Assembly (NCBI RefSeq): GCF_021347895.1
Contig: NC_067113.1
Location: 5,128,251 to 5,192,250, forward strand
DNA: 64,000 nt
Source of the DNA: Acanthochromis polyacanthus
Lineage: Eukaryota > Chordata > Actinopteri > Pomacentridae
Direction of reading: 5' to 3'
The notes under the pieces were generated by a model. It saw only the letters and a program-made list of their open reading frames with translations. It was not told the origin of the DNA and did not search any database. The position numbers and the translations under genes are program-made. Below, in pieces: positions 48,535 through 60,573 of this stretch (position 1 is the first letter of the stretch; the number at the start of each line of letters is the position of its first letter).

Positions 48535-49385
48535 AAAGTAGCTGGAGAATGAGGAAGATGAGTAGAAAGTAGCTGGAGAGAGAGGAATGTCAGTAGTAAG
48601 TAGCTGGAGAGAGAGGAAGGTCAGTAGTAAGTAGCTTGAGAGAGAGGAAGGTCAGTAGAAAGTAGCTTGAGAGAGAGGAAGGTCAGTAGAAAGTAGTTTG
48701 AGAGAGAGAGGAAGGTCAGTAGAAAGTAGTTTGAGAGAGAGAGGAAGGTCAGTAGTAAGTAGTTTGAGAGAGAGGAAGGTCAGTAGTAAGTAGCTTGAGA
48801 GAGAGGAAGGTCAGTAGAAAGTAGCTTGAGAGAGAGGAAGGTCAGTAGAAAGTAGTTTGAGAGAGAGGAAGGTCAGTAGAAGGTAGCTGGAGAGAGAGGA
48901 AGGTCAGTAGTAAGTAGTTTGAGAGAGAGGAAGGTCAGTAGTAAGTAGTTTGAGAGAGAGGAAGGTCAGTAGTAAGTAGTTTGAGAGAGAGGAAGGTCAG
49001 TAGTAAGTAGTTTGAGAGAGAGGAAGGTCAGTAGAAAGTAGTTTGAGAGAGAGGAAGGTCAGTAGAAAGTAGTTTGAGAGAGAGGAAGGTCAGTAGAAAG
49101 TAGTTTGAGAGAGAGGAAGGTCAGTAGAAAGTAGTTTGAGAGAGAGGAAGGTCAGTAGAAAGTAGTTTGAGAGAGAGGAAGGTCAGTAGAAAGTAGTTTG
49201 AGAGAGAGGAAGGTCAGTAGAAGGTAGCTGGAGAGAGAGGAAGGTCAGTAGAAAGTAGTTTGAGAGAGAGGAAGGTCAGTAGAAGGTAGCTGGAGAGAGG
49301 AAGGTCAGTAGTAAGTAGTTTGAGAGAGAGGAAGGTCAGTAGTTAGTTTGAGAGAGAGGAAGATGAGTAGAAGATAGCTGAAGAA
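48535..49385. repeat. 31-bp minisatellite, about 27 copies
   Basis: The unit AGTAGTTTGAGAGAGAGGAA + GGTCAGTAGAA repeats from just after the recombinase-like stop codon. There are two main variants (GTAGCTGGAG and GTAGTTTGAG) and occasional 33-bp units with an extra GA. The strand is strongly purine-rich. It could lie in the gene's 3' UTR. Confidence 0.95.
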
Positions 49386-49429
49386 AGGAAGACCAGACTG
49401 AACTGGATTTAGGGTTCCATCATGTTGCA

Positions 49430-50060
49430 AATACTTTCTGAGCCCGACACGGAGTCAGAAGCTGTAATATCTTCTTTCTTTGTGTAATGTTTACAGATGT
49501 TGATTCAGGGCACTGCTCCTGTCAGGCTGACCATTGTCTAGAGAACAGTTTCTACTGTGTGCTGTTCTAAAGCACTTTAATTGTTGGGCATGTGGAATCC
49601 AACTGTTTAACTTATGTCATTGGTTGACATACTTTCTACTCATCCTCCTCTCTCTCCAGCTACTTTCTACTCTCTGAAGCTATGAAATGTTCTTTCTTTG
49701 TGTAATAATGTTTACAGATGTTGATTCAGGGCACTTCTCCTGTCAGGCTGACCTTTGTTTAGAGAACAGTTTCTACTGTGTGCTGTTCTAAAGCACTTTA
49801 ATTGTTGGACATGTGGAGTCCAGCTGTTCCACTTATGTCATTGGTTGACATACTTTCTACTCGTCTTCCTCTCAAACTACTTTCTACTCTCTGAAGCTAT
49901 GAAATGTTCTTTCTTTGTGTAATAATGTTTACAAATTTTAATTCAGGGCACTTCTCCTGTCAGGCTGACCTTTGTTTAGAGAACAGTTTCTACTGTGTGC
50001 TGTTCTAAAGCACTTTAATTGTTGGACATGTGGAGTCCAACTGTTCCACTTATGTCAATA
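49430..50060. repeat. Three tandem copies of a ~217-bp unit containing reversed minisatellite monomers
   Basis: Blocks TTCTTTCTTTGTGTAAT, GATTCAGGGCACT, GAGAACAGTTTCTACTGTGT and GTTCTAAAGCACTTTAATTG recur at about 217-bp spacing (near 49472, 49690, 49908). Copies 1 and 2 end with CATACTTTCTACTC(A/G)TC..., the reverse complement of the neighbouring 31-bp minisatellite unit (GAGTAGAAAGTA), so the monomer exists in both orientations around this locus. Confidence 0.85.
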
Positions 50061-50072
50061 TGTTGGACATAA

Positions 50073-50078
50073 AATAAA
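50073..50078 (+). promoter_or_regulatory. Possible poly-A signal of the recombinase-like gene
   Basis: AATAAA followed by a T/G-rich stretch (TTGTTTTGAAAATAGTGGTG). It lies 1.67 kb after the stop codon. If used, the minisatellite and triplication would be in the 3' UTR. No transcript evidence is available. Confidence 0.35.
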
Positions 50079-50084
50079 ACAATT

Positions 50085-50689
50085 GTTTTGAAAATAGTGG
50101 TGATGATCTATATTTCAATAGACATTTTGACACCTTAGTGAAGGTCCCAATACCAGACAGAGACTGACCAACCAACAAACCATCATTTAGATTAAAAATA
50201 ACTTTATTTACAACAGATCTTAAGTTAAAAAAAAAAGAACATATAAAGGGACATTAACAACATGTTGAACCAATATAACTGAAGTAATAAGAAGTATCAA
50301 ATTTATCATCTCAAAACATATTCTGCCAACATTTATGTTTCAGATTGAAAATCTGATCAGTTGATCTGCCACACTGGACAATCAGAGTCACTGTAGATGT
50401 GCATCTGGAGCTTTACATTGTCATAACAGTGCTGTAATTAATGCAAATGGGCAGAACAGTTGTGGTCCCCGGGGGGGGGGGGCAGAATTCAGGTTTGGTC
50501 CCCAAAAGGAATCAAAATTCAGGTTTAAAATTTTTGTGAGAGTTTTTGATGTTTGAAGTGATTTTTGTGTTCCCAAAATTTTTTCATGATTTTAGAAGTT
50601 AAAATCAGAGCAGTAGGACCTTCAGAAAGGGTGGATCCCAGCAGACACCAATATGTCATTGGTCCTCACGGTGTAGCAAAAACAGGTAT
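50085..50689. other. Unassigned stretch ending in a GT/GGACC repeat patch
   Basis: A G12 run lies at about 50470-50482. The end (about 50655-50690) is the inverted relative of the TG-tract-associated repeat at 29.87 kb. No coding sequence was seen. Confidence 0.4.
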
Positions 50690-51890
50690 GTATGTGTGCG
50701 CTATCCTGACTAGATAACGGTAATTTGGATTAAATTAATAATTTATAAAATAATAAACGGTTGAATGAATTAATTAATCAAGCAGTTAGTACATCACCCA
50801 GATCAAATAGAGCAACCTCAGCTGGATTTACTGAAGTGAACCGTCTTGAGCTGGGATGATGCGGCTGGTGACTCTTTACCACGCCTTTGGACTTTATTGG
50901 TTCCGAAGTGTAGTATGGTCATCTGGCGACGCTTCAATGTCCTGCTGTAGGTGGATCAGTTCGATGCCGGGAAATCTGGTCCAGCAGATTTCCGGTGTGG
51001 TCAGCTGAGTGGAGCCGGTTGATTGGGAGTCACTTGATTTAAAAAGGCTGGTTCTAAATCAGTTCTTGGATTTAAACGGATAAAATTCAGCATTGGAATG
51101 AGCTTAATGTCTAGCTTTAAGTTGCAAAAAGTAAAAAGGATAAAATAGTTAGACTTTGAAGTGAAAATCTTCAGAAGATGGAGAAAAACGCGCTTTTAGA
51201 AGAAAATAATGGGAACCTTGTGCATCACAGGATCCCCAGAGATGGAAGAAACAGGAAGAGAGTAAGAGAGCGGGGACCAGGCGTTGTCCGGCTTATATCG
51301 GCCAAGAGGGTCATGGGAGGACCTCAAGGCGGAGGGAAGCTTCGGCGCGAACTTCTGGGTAGTAATATGACCCCTTCTTTGTTCTCAGAGAGGAATGGCA
51401 GAGAAGGAGGGAGGAATACTCTAGAATGGATTAAAATATATTAAACGCACAAAACGTGATGTCTATTCCTTCACCATAATCCATTTAAGTAGACGTGACC
51501 ATATGTTCCTAAAAGTGCAGGTTAATACTTGTGACTATTATGTGAATGATTTAATTCAATAAAGAAATATGTATTGGTGTATTGAAAAGTACAAATATAT
51601 GTCACAGTGAAACTATAATAACAAGTCATACATCTTGTAATGAATAAACACAAGAATTCATCCTTTCAACCTAAATAGGAAGAAATCAGATTAAATCTCA
51701 CAAATCAATAATTCTGGTTCTATAAGACATAGAAGTGTGATTTTTGAATATGTCATAGATGAAACACTGAGTAACTGTGGTAAACCTGGAAAAAACCAAA
51801 TACATATCAGAAATATGAATTTTGAAAAAGGTTCTTTGTTTCAATCAGAAAGTCTGTCTGTGTCGCTGTACCAGATGAACTTCGGTCCAA
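50690..51890 (-). mobile_element. LTR-like repeat, minus-strand copy, 3' LTR of the adjacent retroelement
   Basis: Inverted homologue of 27825-29020 with the same order of blocks. On the minus strand it has TATAAGCC (about 51295) as a TATA-like box. It follows the integrase remains in the direction of transcription, as a 3' LTR should. Its downstream end is truncated in a GT-rich tract compared with the plus-strand copy. The upstream limit and the polypurine tract (AAGTGGGGG near 52445 on the minus strand is a candidate) are uncertain. Confidence 0.6.
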
Positions 51891-52626
51891 CATCAAGGTC
51901 GTCCGTGGTCGTCAGGAACAAACTCAGATGCTGCTCTGATTCATGGCTGATGTTAGATTAGTACCATATGAATAAGAAACCTAATAGTTAGTTGATTAGT
52001 TGCAGAATCAGCTTTATTGCTGGCTAATAAGGTAAAGTAAAAGAATCAAGATTCTAATAAAGAGTAGATAGAGATAGAGAATTTAAAAAATAAAATAAAA
52101 CGAACCTAAAGCTATATACGTCACTTCTGAAAATGTAAATCCTTACAGAAGTGTTAGATCATGGTTAAGTTATTATTTAATCATATGTAAGGTGTAATGG
52201 TCAGTAGTAGTGGTTCAAATGTGTTGTACTAGAGTGAGAGGATAGATGTATGATTTACCTAAAGCTGGTGTCTTGAAACATGTCGGTCATAAGCATATTT
52301 ATCTACTGGGTGAGCAGCCGACCTGGAAAACAGACAGTTATGAATTCACGGTACTGGCAGTGATAAGAGACGTGAATCTTATGTTAACGAGAATCAAAAC
52401 AGAGGCTGCAGTCAGTTGTGCACTGATACAATGTGTTTAACCCCCACTTGTAACTACGGAGTTTACCGGGTGCTAATAAAGATATTAAAGGGTGAACTTG
52501 ACTGAAGACAAGACACCTGTGGTTGAGGGGACCTCAAGTGATTTTTCACTGAGTCTGAAAGGAGAGAAAACAGCTCTGTTTATGTTAGTTTTAGTAAACT
52601 GTCTTGGTTTGTGGTGATTATATTAT

Positions 52627-53263
52627 TTAATTTGATAATTTCCTGACGATAATTTGATCGTATAGTTGTTTGTTTGCTAAAGTTAGGCTTATGATTGTAG
52701 TTATTTGTTTCCTTTTATCTGCTAATTCTACAGTTGGATTTGCAAGTAATTTATTTCTTTGCCTGTTAAAATGGATCTGTAAAATTAAGTTATTTAATTT
52801 TTTTTCTGTTCTACACCTGCTGTTTTTCTCTGGGACATTTGTTTTGCCTAATTTTCTATTTAGTTCTGGTATGAGGTCTGACTGATTTATTGCTTCCCAT
52901 GCAGTCTTTATGAAGTTTTGATATGATTCTAATGTATTCATTTAAAGTGAATTCTTTATGATCTTGATCGATTTCGTTTTGATAGATTACAGGACCGGTT
53001 TTGTCCTTAATCATGTAGTGGTCAGACCAGTGAGGGAGGAGCTTTCGGTTGAGCTTACCCCCACTTTGTTTAGTACTGTCAGTTGGTTGGGCAGAGAGGT
53101 AGGACCATGCTTTGTCCCCCACTTGGTGGTCATTTGGGTCAGCCATGTAGTGGGAAGCTGTATAAGTTGTAGCAACACAGGCTTCTTCTGGCTGGAAGAG
53201 CAGGTGCAGTGGTCGAATCCTTTGTCTACCTGTCATTATTCTAAGGAGTGGAACTCTGGTCAC
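52627..53263 (-). pseudogene. Integrase C-terminus of an LTR retroelement, plus a short overlapping frame
   Basis: The frame 53263-52856 shows TGRQ...RPLHLLFQPEE and, after a spacer, VGDKAWSYLS...KLLPHWSDHYMI, the pattern of the retroviral/Gypsy integrase C-terminal domain (VGDxVW ... F/LxPxW.GP). The catalytic core is missing. A second frame (52941-52627, 104 aa) overlaps the end and runs to the LTR region; it is Asn/Lys-rich and not recognised. Most of pol between here and the protease has been lost. Confidence 0.65.
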
Positions 53264-53269
53264 TTCATG

Positions 53270-54027
53270 TGGAGTTCCTGTTGATGGCCATCAGAAGTAG
53301 GAATAGTCTGGTCTTAAAATTTCTCTGGTTGGCTTTTCCTATCTGACAAGAAATCTGGTGAACAGTGTGCAGGCTGGATTTTTCCCATGGTGGATCATGG
53401 CCGTGTGTCAAGGTCACCCCCCCTGTGGTTTTGGGTCACCACGAGCGAAGGTGAAGTGAGAGGCCAAAAGCATGAGAGAGAAGGAGGCCTATGATCACCA
53501 GAAAAGTGGCAAGGAGAGTATAGAGAAGCCATAAGCGATAAGCAGTGCAAGGAGCACAGAGAGCAAACTGCAGCACCTCCAGGGTCTGGAACCAGGCCCT
53601 GTGCGTCAGAGCCAAGTGAAGGCAGGGTCAAAAGGTCAGAGTCAGCTGTCAGGGAGACCAACACAGGAGAGTAAGTGGCCCGTGGGGCAGCAGAGAGAAG
53701 GCGAGTGAGCTTATTGGCTGGGTGGGCACAAAATTTTGGACTGGACTGACATGTTGAATCACACGTCCAAGAAGTGTCTACAGGAATGTTCTGGCACATG
53801 AGTGGAAGACCAGGCTCTGTTGGAAGCTGGAGGTCATGCAGTGCACCGCTGCTGGTGCACAGAGTGCCCGCAGATTCAGTGACATATTCAGACTGTGGAC
53901 AGGGGAAGGCTGCAGGAGTAGCGGCATCCACTGTGCAAAGGAATATGTCATAGGGGCCTGTGGAGTCCATCGGGCGTCGCCTGTCATGCCTGTGTGCTCT
54001 TGACTGTAACTCTGTGTCACAGTGTCT
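53270..54027 (-). other. Unassigned retroelement interior between protease and integrase remains
   Basis: A 191-aa minus-strand frame (53395-53970) covers this region but is Ser/Pro/Leu-rich with no reverse transcriptase motif. In an intact element RT and RNase H would lie here; at about 760 bp they do not fit, so a large deletion or a replacement is likely. Confidence 0.4.
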
Positions 54028-54415
54028 TCAGGAGCTGCGACTGGCAGGGGCTGGCTGACCTGTGCGTAGATTAGAGCGTTTAAAGTCAATTATGGGTTCA
54101 AAGCGGTTGAGAAGATCTTTCCCCATAAGGAAAGGAATGTTGTCCAAAGTTGACACATACACTGAATGGACCAGGGTCATAGGTCCTATGGTAAGTGTCA
54201 GTTCAGCCATAGTGGACAAAGTGACAGCTGTCTGTGCATATGGCTGGATGTACAAGTCACAGAACTGAAGATCACAGTGTCTACCTGTTCTATGCATTCT
54301 GTGCTGTAGTTCGTCAAAAAAGTGGGAGTGGCATTACTGTGATGTCTGCTCCAGTGTCCAGAAGTGCATCCTGATTCAGGACACCTTCAATGGTTATGGG
54401 TAGGTGAAATTTTCG
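54028..54415 (-). pseudogene. Retropepsin-like protease of the LTR retroelement
   Basis: On the minus strand, LLDTGADITVMP (about 54330-54365) is the aspartic protease active site (DTGA), followed by a stop/frameshift and then NIPFLMGKDLLNRFEPIIDF (about 54085-54145), matching the GxDLL block near the end of retroviral proteases. Gag-like sequence precedes it, consistent with gag-pro-pol order. Disrupted and inactive. Confidence 0.75.
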
Positions 54416-54562
54416 GCCTCTTCCTCCCTTTTCAGTGAGGTGGCCAAGGAATGTCATCTGACCAGTGAATGCATTGTTCTCAAAAATTTCATCATCAGAG
54501 TCCGGTTAGACTTCTGAGAGCGCACTGAGGGGGTTCTCGGTCATCACCCCTCTGTTGAGAAT

Positions 54563-56562
54563 CTAGCGTGTCAGTCTCAGGTCTGAGTCAAAATCAGGTT
54601 CCTCAGCTTCCCAGTTTGACATATTTTCTGTGTCATCTGGTTGGCTGGAAGGGCTGTCAGTGGAATCTAGGTGCATCAGCGAGACTGCACTGGGAGTCAT
54701 TTCGTTTTCATAGTCATGGTTAGAGCCTGCAGTCATGCATTGTTGCAGGTCTGAGTGCACTGCATTATCATGAGATCCCAAGTGTAATTCTTCCTCAGCC
54801 ATGGTTGAAGAGCCAAGTTCTGACTCCTCACGGATCAGCTGTTTAATCTTCTTTAAGTCTTCTTTGGAAAGGAGAGGGATGTCAGACTCACCTGTTCCAC
54901 TGACGTGGTTCTGTCTGGGTCTGCTTTTCTCAAAACTCCTATGTGAGTTGTGGTCATGGGCAGCACCACGACTGTGATGTATGTCCCAACGGTTCGACCG
55001 TCCCTTTGGTGAGCGACCTAGGGGCTGAGTTCGGTTAGGAACAGGGTCTCATGTGGTCCTGGCGTTTGCCAGTCCAAGGTGGTCTGACAGGTTTGTGGGT
55101 CTGCCGAGGTCCCTGAAGTGAGGACTGTTTTGGTGTGGTTTTAGGCCCCTTAGCCTGTGGGTGGATGAGTGATCCAACATGTACTTGTGACCTGAAGTTC
55201 CTTCAAGTTCCATCGGTGAGGAGAGCTGTCAAGACGCAGAATGGTGTTTGGTTCTGACGACTGGACTGACTCTGTCTCTGTCTGTTGAAGCCTTTTACAG
55301 CCAGCTTCCGTAGCTGTTGGCTGTCTAAAGTACGGGGACAAGCTGACACTCCGAGATGGTGGCTGGTAGTGGGATGGAGGTTTCGGACAAAGTGTTTTGA
55401 AGTCCAAGTCTTCCTCCATCCCTGGTTCATTCCGGGACCCAAAGTAGGGCTCGAAGTAGCCTGTGGTAATATTGATGGGGATTCTCTGATCGTCCCTGCC
55501 TGAACCAGGAGTGCAGCTGTCAGGCCAGTGTCTGACATGAAGTCTTTGAATTCATCTTCCAGGGCCTGACAAACTTTCAAATCAGCTCTGACACGACTAG
55601 GTTGGCGGTCGATAAAACTGCTGACATCACGACTGGACGTCACCTTTATCAAGATAAATTTTGTCATCCACTGAGGCGTGTGGAACCCTCTTCAAGAAGT
55701 AGTTGATGTCAGTCAAGTATGGGTGGATGTCATTGTTGGAGCATCAGAATTTAGTTCAAAACGCTCTATATTCCTAGCTATTCTGTCTAAAAATCACGGT
55801 CTGTGGGACCCTGGGGTAATTGGTTACCCAAAGCGAAGGCAGACTGAGGAAGAGGTGGTGTTTCAGCTCCGTCCTGGAGACGGGGTGGCTGGCTCCTGTG
55901 TAGGCAAAAGAGAAGGAGATGAAAACGGTTTTTCCTTTGACTGCTGGACGAGATGGGGGTGTATCTCCCCGGTTTCTGTGAGCCCGGCTTCAAGTTCAGC
56001 TAGCTCTTTTGGTTTGATTCTTTTGAATTTCTAGTAGTTCTGCAGCTCTGACTTCAGCGTCCTGCAGCTGCTGTCCAGGTGTTCCACATAGGTGCTGTCG
56101 TCTCTGATTTGAGATTTAACTTCATTGTTTTCAACACAGCTTTCTTCAGGAGGTGTTCGGTTTCTGTATAGTCCTTATTGTGTGTTCCAAGCTGTCTCTA
56201 CAGTCCTGTCTGATTCAGCATTTTTTGGTTTTTAAGTTGAGTGATTTGGGTTTCCATCAGCTACACGTGTTTGGGCTTCTGCCCTAGCTTGGGTGTTCTT
56301 GCTTTAAGAGTTGAAATTGTGTTTTGAAGTTGCACTGACATCACGGCAGCCATTTTCCCTAAGATTTTTGACAAATTTTTCATCTTTGTGTGTTTTTGAG
56401 AGTGCTTCAGTTAGGAGCTCTGTCATCTTGGTTTCAAGTGTAGATGGATCAACATTTTGGATTTTTCCTACATATCCAGGTAACAGGTCTTCAGTCTAGG
56501 CCACTTAAAGCGTCATCTAAGCTCATCAGGGGGTCGCTGAGGTCAGATGCTTCTAGGGCCAT
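54563..56562 (-). pseudogene. Gag-like region of the LTR retroelement, frameshifted
   Basis: A candidate ATG (minus) at 56562 opens MALEASDLSDPLMSLDD, with several stops and frame changes downstream. Parts readable in different frames include a helical, charged N-terminal half, a capsid-like stretch (DRQPSRVRADLKVCQALEDE, about 55590), NLHPTTSHHLGVSACPRT (about 55340) and a basic region followed by LSKEDLKKIKQLIREE (about 54840). It lies directly upstream of the protease. No zinc knuckle was identified. The family is uncertain (ERV or Ty3/Gypsy). Confidence 0.6.
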
Positions 56563-56599
56563 GTCTGTTAATGAGAGCAAATGGACAAATGTTACAAAC

Positions 56600-58800
56600 A
56601 AATTACAACAACACAAATTTAGCACAAGATGAGCAATGTAAAGAATGGGCTGGAAAGATTCTGTTTTTGGGATAAAACCGGAACAACCATAACCACAAGT
56701 GAGATTATTCAAATGCAGTTAGTTGTTTACAAACAGAAGAGTTTAAATAATTTAGTCAACAGCCTGGATTTATGTACATTTGTTTTGTTAGCTTAATTGT
56801 TTTAGTGTTCAAGTTTAGCAGCTCAATTACCATAGGTAAAGGAGAATTAATTCGGCATTGGTTAGTTAAAGGCATTCAGTTATGCAAAACCATTTAACTG
56901 TGGAAAGAAGTTTCAAAATAAAAATTGAATTGCAAGCTTTATTATGCACTTTAAATGTTTATTTGAAATGTGCTCAACTGATCAGTTGATGCAGAAAAAC
57001 AGCTCACTTAACTTGTGTTTCAGTCATGAGTCAGAATCTGTGAAAATTTCTTAAGTTCAGAATTTGAACTGAAAACCAAAAAGTGAATTAAAACAAAAAA
57101 AAAATTAGTGGGTTAAAAACAATTGAATAAATGCATTAAATGTTTAATAATAGGTGTTAACTACCATAGTTCAGTTATAAATTCAAAAGTTCAAAAGTTT
57201 GAAATGCATTTTAATCAAAAAGCATGACTAAGACTGGCATTACATGTACAGGGGTTTGCAGAGAACTTCTGCTTTAAGTGCAATACCTCGAAATGGCCAC
57301 AAGATGGTGCCACTTGCCTTGTTAATTTGTGGCAGGCTTTCGGCCTTGTCGCTAATGCCAGGTAGCTTTAGCTGCTAACGTTAGTTAGCGCGGCGGCCAA
57401 TTGTGCCTTATTTTATAAAATTAGGTCACTGTGGATCTTAGCAAACAGCACACAAAAGTTAGATTTAACCAAGCAATGAATGTGTGTTGGGCACGAGTCA
57501 CACAAATGCTAAAACACCTCAGACTGCCAAAGCAGGGTTAGTGATTCAGTTAGCTACTCCGAACGCTAACTGGGAGGCTTCTGAACAGGCTATGCGTTCC
57601 GGATGCTTCATCGGTAAGGCAATGCACTGTTAGGAATTTCAGAGGCCTTATTTTTTATTATTTTAGTCGACAATAAATGGTATCAAGATGGACAAAACTT
57701 TCCGAAACAGCTCAAAGCACAAGGGCTAGGCTATTTAGCAACACACGGACAACAGGCTACGGCCTCTGGCTGGCGTCACGGACCAAGCTATGTTCCAGAA
57801 TCACAGAGCAAATTATTAAACCATGCACGTCCACGAAGCTATTAATTTGACGTGATATAAAAACACAGCGTTAAAACAGCAAATTACTTACACAATTTGA
57901 TTAAAGGACGACATATGCTCACACAGCCAGCAGATAGATAAAGAACCAGTGTGTAGGAGAGGGAGAGACATAGAGAGGCTGCAGCTCACCGGTGATTAAA
58001 TAATAGCATTTCTTTGTGCAAAAAAAGGGTTTTTAACCCTTGCCACCCGAAAAATGCTCTGGAGCGTTTTCTTGTTGCGCCGCTGTAATCAAAACAAAGC
58101 AGGAAAATGAAGCGTCGAGGAGTCTCCCTTTAAACTTGTGCTGAAAGTGCAGATTTTGAACTTTCTACCAGTTTTTGAATCATTTTGATTGGCCAAGTAA
58201 AACCAGAGATATGATCAATAATTAACGCCACATTTTTCACCGAACTTCACCGGAGCTATTTCCAGCATCTTTTATGCACGGCGAAACTTTGAACTTTGGA
58301 CTCAGCGGAGAGTCCTCTCTGCTGAAAGCATCTGGCGAGAAACACAGACCTTTAGAGTTATGCTTGGTGTAGGAAGGAAAATGTGGACCAGATTTTCACA
58401 AACCTGGCATTCTCTGGAGTAAAAACGCGAACTAGATTTCCCCAGAGGTGACTGAGAAACTTGGAGCTGAGTGACAGAGACGCTCTGACGGGGAGCGGCC
58501 ACACAGATCACTCTCTCACGCCAAAATCTAGGCTATGACAACAGTACAGAAAGACAGGAGACTATTCATCTGGTTTTGCCATGTGCAGCATGCTTAGCTG
58601 ATGTAGATTACCCGATCCCTTAGCTAAAGTTGTCTTGTTGAGATATATACATGGAGAGAAGGACCAATATAGCGATACAATACGAAATACTGTACATGTA
58701 GTACTATTATAGCAACCAAAGAAGACACTTCAGACTTGAAATATTTTCATATACATATACATTTTTTATTTAACATTTATTTATAACATTCATGTCAAGT
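56600..58800. other. Unassigned stretch upstream of the gag-like region
   Basis: This would be expected to contain the retroelement 5' leader and 5' LTR, but no clear match to the LTR at 50.7 kb was seen. It contains GCTAACGTTAGTTAGC (near 57370), typical of fish non-coding DNA, and a GC-richer patch around 58.3-58.5 kb. No gene was recognised. Confidence 0.4.
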
Positions 58801-58927
58801 CCCATTTTCTTCAGCCTTTTCTTTCATCCTTCTAGTGGTCTTCTGTGTTGTCTGTGGGTGTTAAAGATCAAAATTAACTGAGAAAATTGAAATGTGAAAC
58901 AAGTGCAAATCTGTACTGCGGTTTTTA

Positions 58928-59062
58928 CCTGAGGCATGTCCCATCATAGCGGTGGAAGCAGATGTGGAGCTACAGCCGTTACCCGGACCTATACAAGCCA
59001 TCGGCCGACACTGCACACTACACACCCCGCTCCCTCGACTACGGGAAGCAAAGTCCAAATTC
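58928..59062 (-). other. Possible minus-strand exon (low confidence)
   Basis: On the minus strand the segment ends ACATGCCTCAG|GTAAAA, a good donor site, and encodes a Ser/Gly/Cys-rich open frame (CSSTSASTAMMGHAS). The next segment upstream (59183-59300) ends similarly in GCATGTCTCAG|GTAGGA. The two may be duplicated exons or just the 3' region of the Helentron. No homology was recognised. Confidence 0.25.
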
Positions 59063-59182
59063 TAAAGTGAGGTGAAGAATCAAGAGTGGCAAATTTATAT
59101 CAATTAGTTTGACATTTTTCATCAATTAAGTAAATTGATGTGCATGATTAGAACGAATATCTACTGAACACTTGTTCCTACC

Positions 59183-59300
59183 TGAGACATGCCTATGAAG
59201 AGGCTGTTGAGGACTTCCAAAAGGACTGGGCGTCCGAGAGGAGGGGACTTCTGGGAGGACGTCTGATCTCACCACTGCACCTCCTGGACCCCCTCAGGCC
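59183..59300 (-). other. Possible minus-strand exon (low confidence)
   Basis: Bounded on the minus strand by TTCCAG|GCCTGAGG and ATGTCTCAG|GTAGGA. None of the frames is open to the end (the best has a TAG near 59193), so it may be non-coding. Listed because its splice-like ends match the neighbouring segment. Confidence 0.2.
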
Positions 59301-59473
59301 TGGAACTCAAAGAACAAAACAAAACATACCAAGAAACAAAACAGCAGCACAATGTGCCACAACACTGAGTCACATGAAAAATGTGTGACACAACTGTAAA
59401 ATCAGACAGCACAACACGCTGATGTGTCACAAAGTGAGCGTGTGACACAAAATCAGTGTTGGCTGGTTAGGCT

Positions 59474-60181
59474 TTATCCAGTCAAAATGCAATAGACTGG
59501 GCTGTGATAGCTATAATATGTTTGGAGAACACCTGACTGAACACATTTCTCAGGTTGGGAAATGTAAATGTGATCAATCACAGTGTTCTTGTCTGTGGTA
59601 GACTCTGTGATCAATTGGTTGTAGCCCCTGGACAGAAGTGCATCTCTTATGCTTTTTTTGCCTCTGGAAAGGAGGTCTTCATTGAAGTCACCACAAACAA
59701 CAATGGGCTGGTGATCCATCAGTTCCAATGTGTCCAAGAGAGCGTTCAGGTTTGGCACAAACTTTTGCAAACCAAAATCTGGGGGTCTATACACAGTTGC
59801 TATTAGCACTTTGACTGGGACCTCAACCTTCATGACCAGACATTCAAGATCTGTGACACGTACCATGCAGCTCAGTGCCTCCGCCATCAGAGCGCCCCTG
59901 CAGTACACGGCAACTCCACCCCCAGCCTTTGCCGCCATGCCCCTGCACGTGGTGTAAGACGCCTGTCTGCTGCGGTGAAACACAGTGTATCCCTTCCAGA
60001 TCAAAGGACGAGGATACAGAGGACCCTGACAGATGTGTCTCGGTGAGACAAAGCAACATCTGCCAACCTGAGTTCGTGATGCAACTTCAAGGTCCACCAT
60101 GTAAGATGAAAGCCCTTGGGTGTATGATGGACGATTGTCACCTCTTGCATCTGGTCGCTCCGTCCGGTTCAAGTGATGCAA
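59474..60181 (-). pseudogene. Helentron endonuclease (EEP family)
   Basis: An open 235-aa frame shows GGGVAVYCRG (about 59880-59910), IATVYRPPDFG (about 59775-59806), VVCGDFNEDL (about 59675-59705, the GDFN motif) and NTVIDHIYIS...SYHSPVYC (about 59490-59565, Asp/His region). These are characteristic EEP motifs. Only the N-terminal Asn/Glu part looks degraded or shifted. Unlike the copy at the window start, this endonuclease runs to its natural end. Confidence 0.85.
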
Positions 60182-60573
60182 CAGCGGAGTAACACTCGGA
60201 AGACATGCGCAGCGCAGAGGTTTCCAAAGCTGTCATTAAATGGCAGGGTCCAGCATTAGATTTTTGTCTCATCAAAGTCGGTGATGGTTGAGACCTTGAG
60301 CGAAGTGGTGTGACTAAGCGCACAACACCCACGCCTGGCTGGAAACATGCATTTCAGGCTCACGACAGCCGACGTCACCGTCATTCCCTGAACTTTGTGG
60401 CTGTACACGCAAAGTCCAGCTTGACGGCGAACTCTGAACGCTCATGACTCAGCCCTTGCGACCGATGCTCTCCTCGGATCTCTCGACGTAGACCAAGTCG
60501 TCCGAGGGGCCCAGAAGCTTCTTGCGGAGAGTCTGTCCTGCTGTGGTATTGTCCAGCTTAAGTCCAAGAAACC

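Noticed and set aside
48535..49385. Regular 31-bp repeats that superficially resemble a CRISPR array
   Set aside because: The repeats are directly adjacent with no unique spacers, units vary in sequence and length, and the context is a eukaryotic gene. It is a minisatellite.
53395..53970. 191-aa minus-strand frame as an envelope or polymerase gene
   Set aside because: No reverse transcriptase, RNase H or envelope signatures; Ser/Pro/Leu-rich composition and position between protease and integrase remains suggest degraded sequence.
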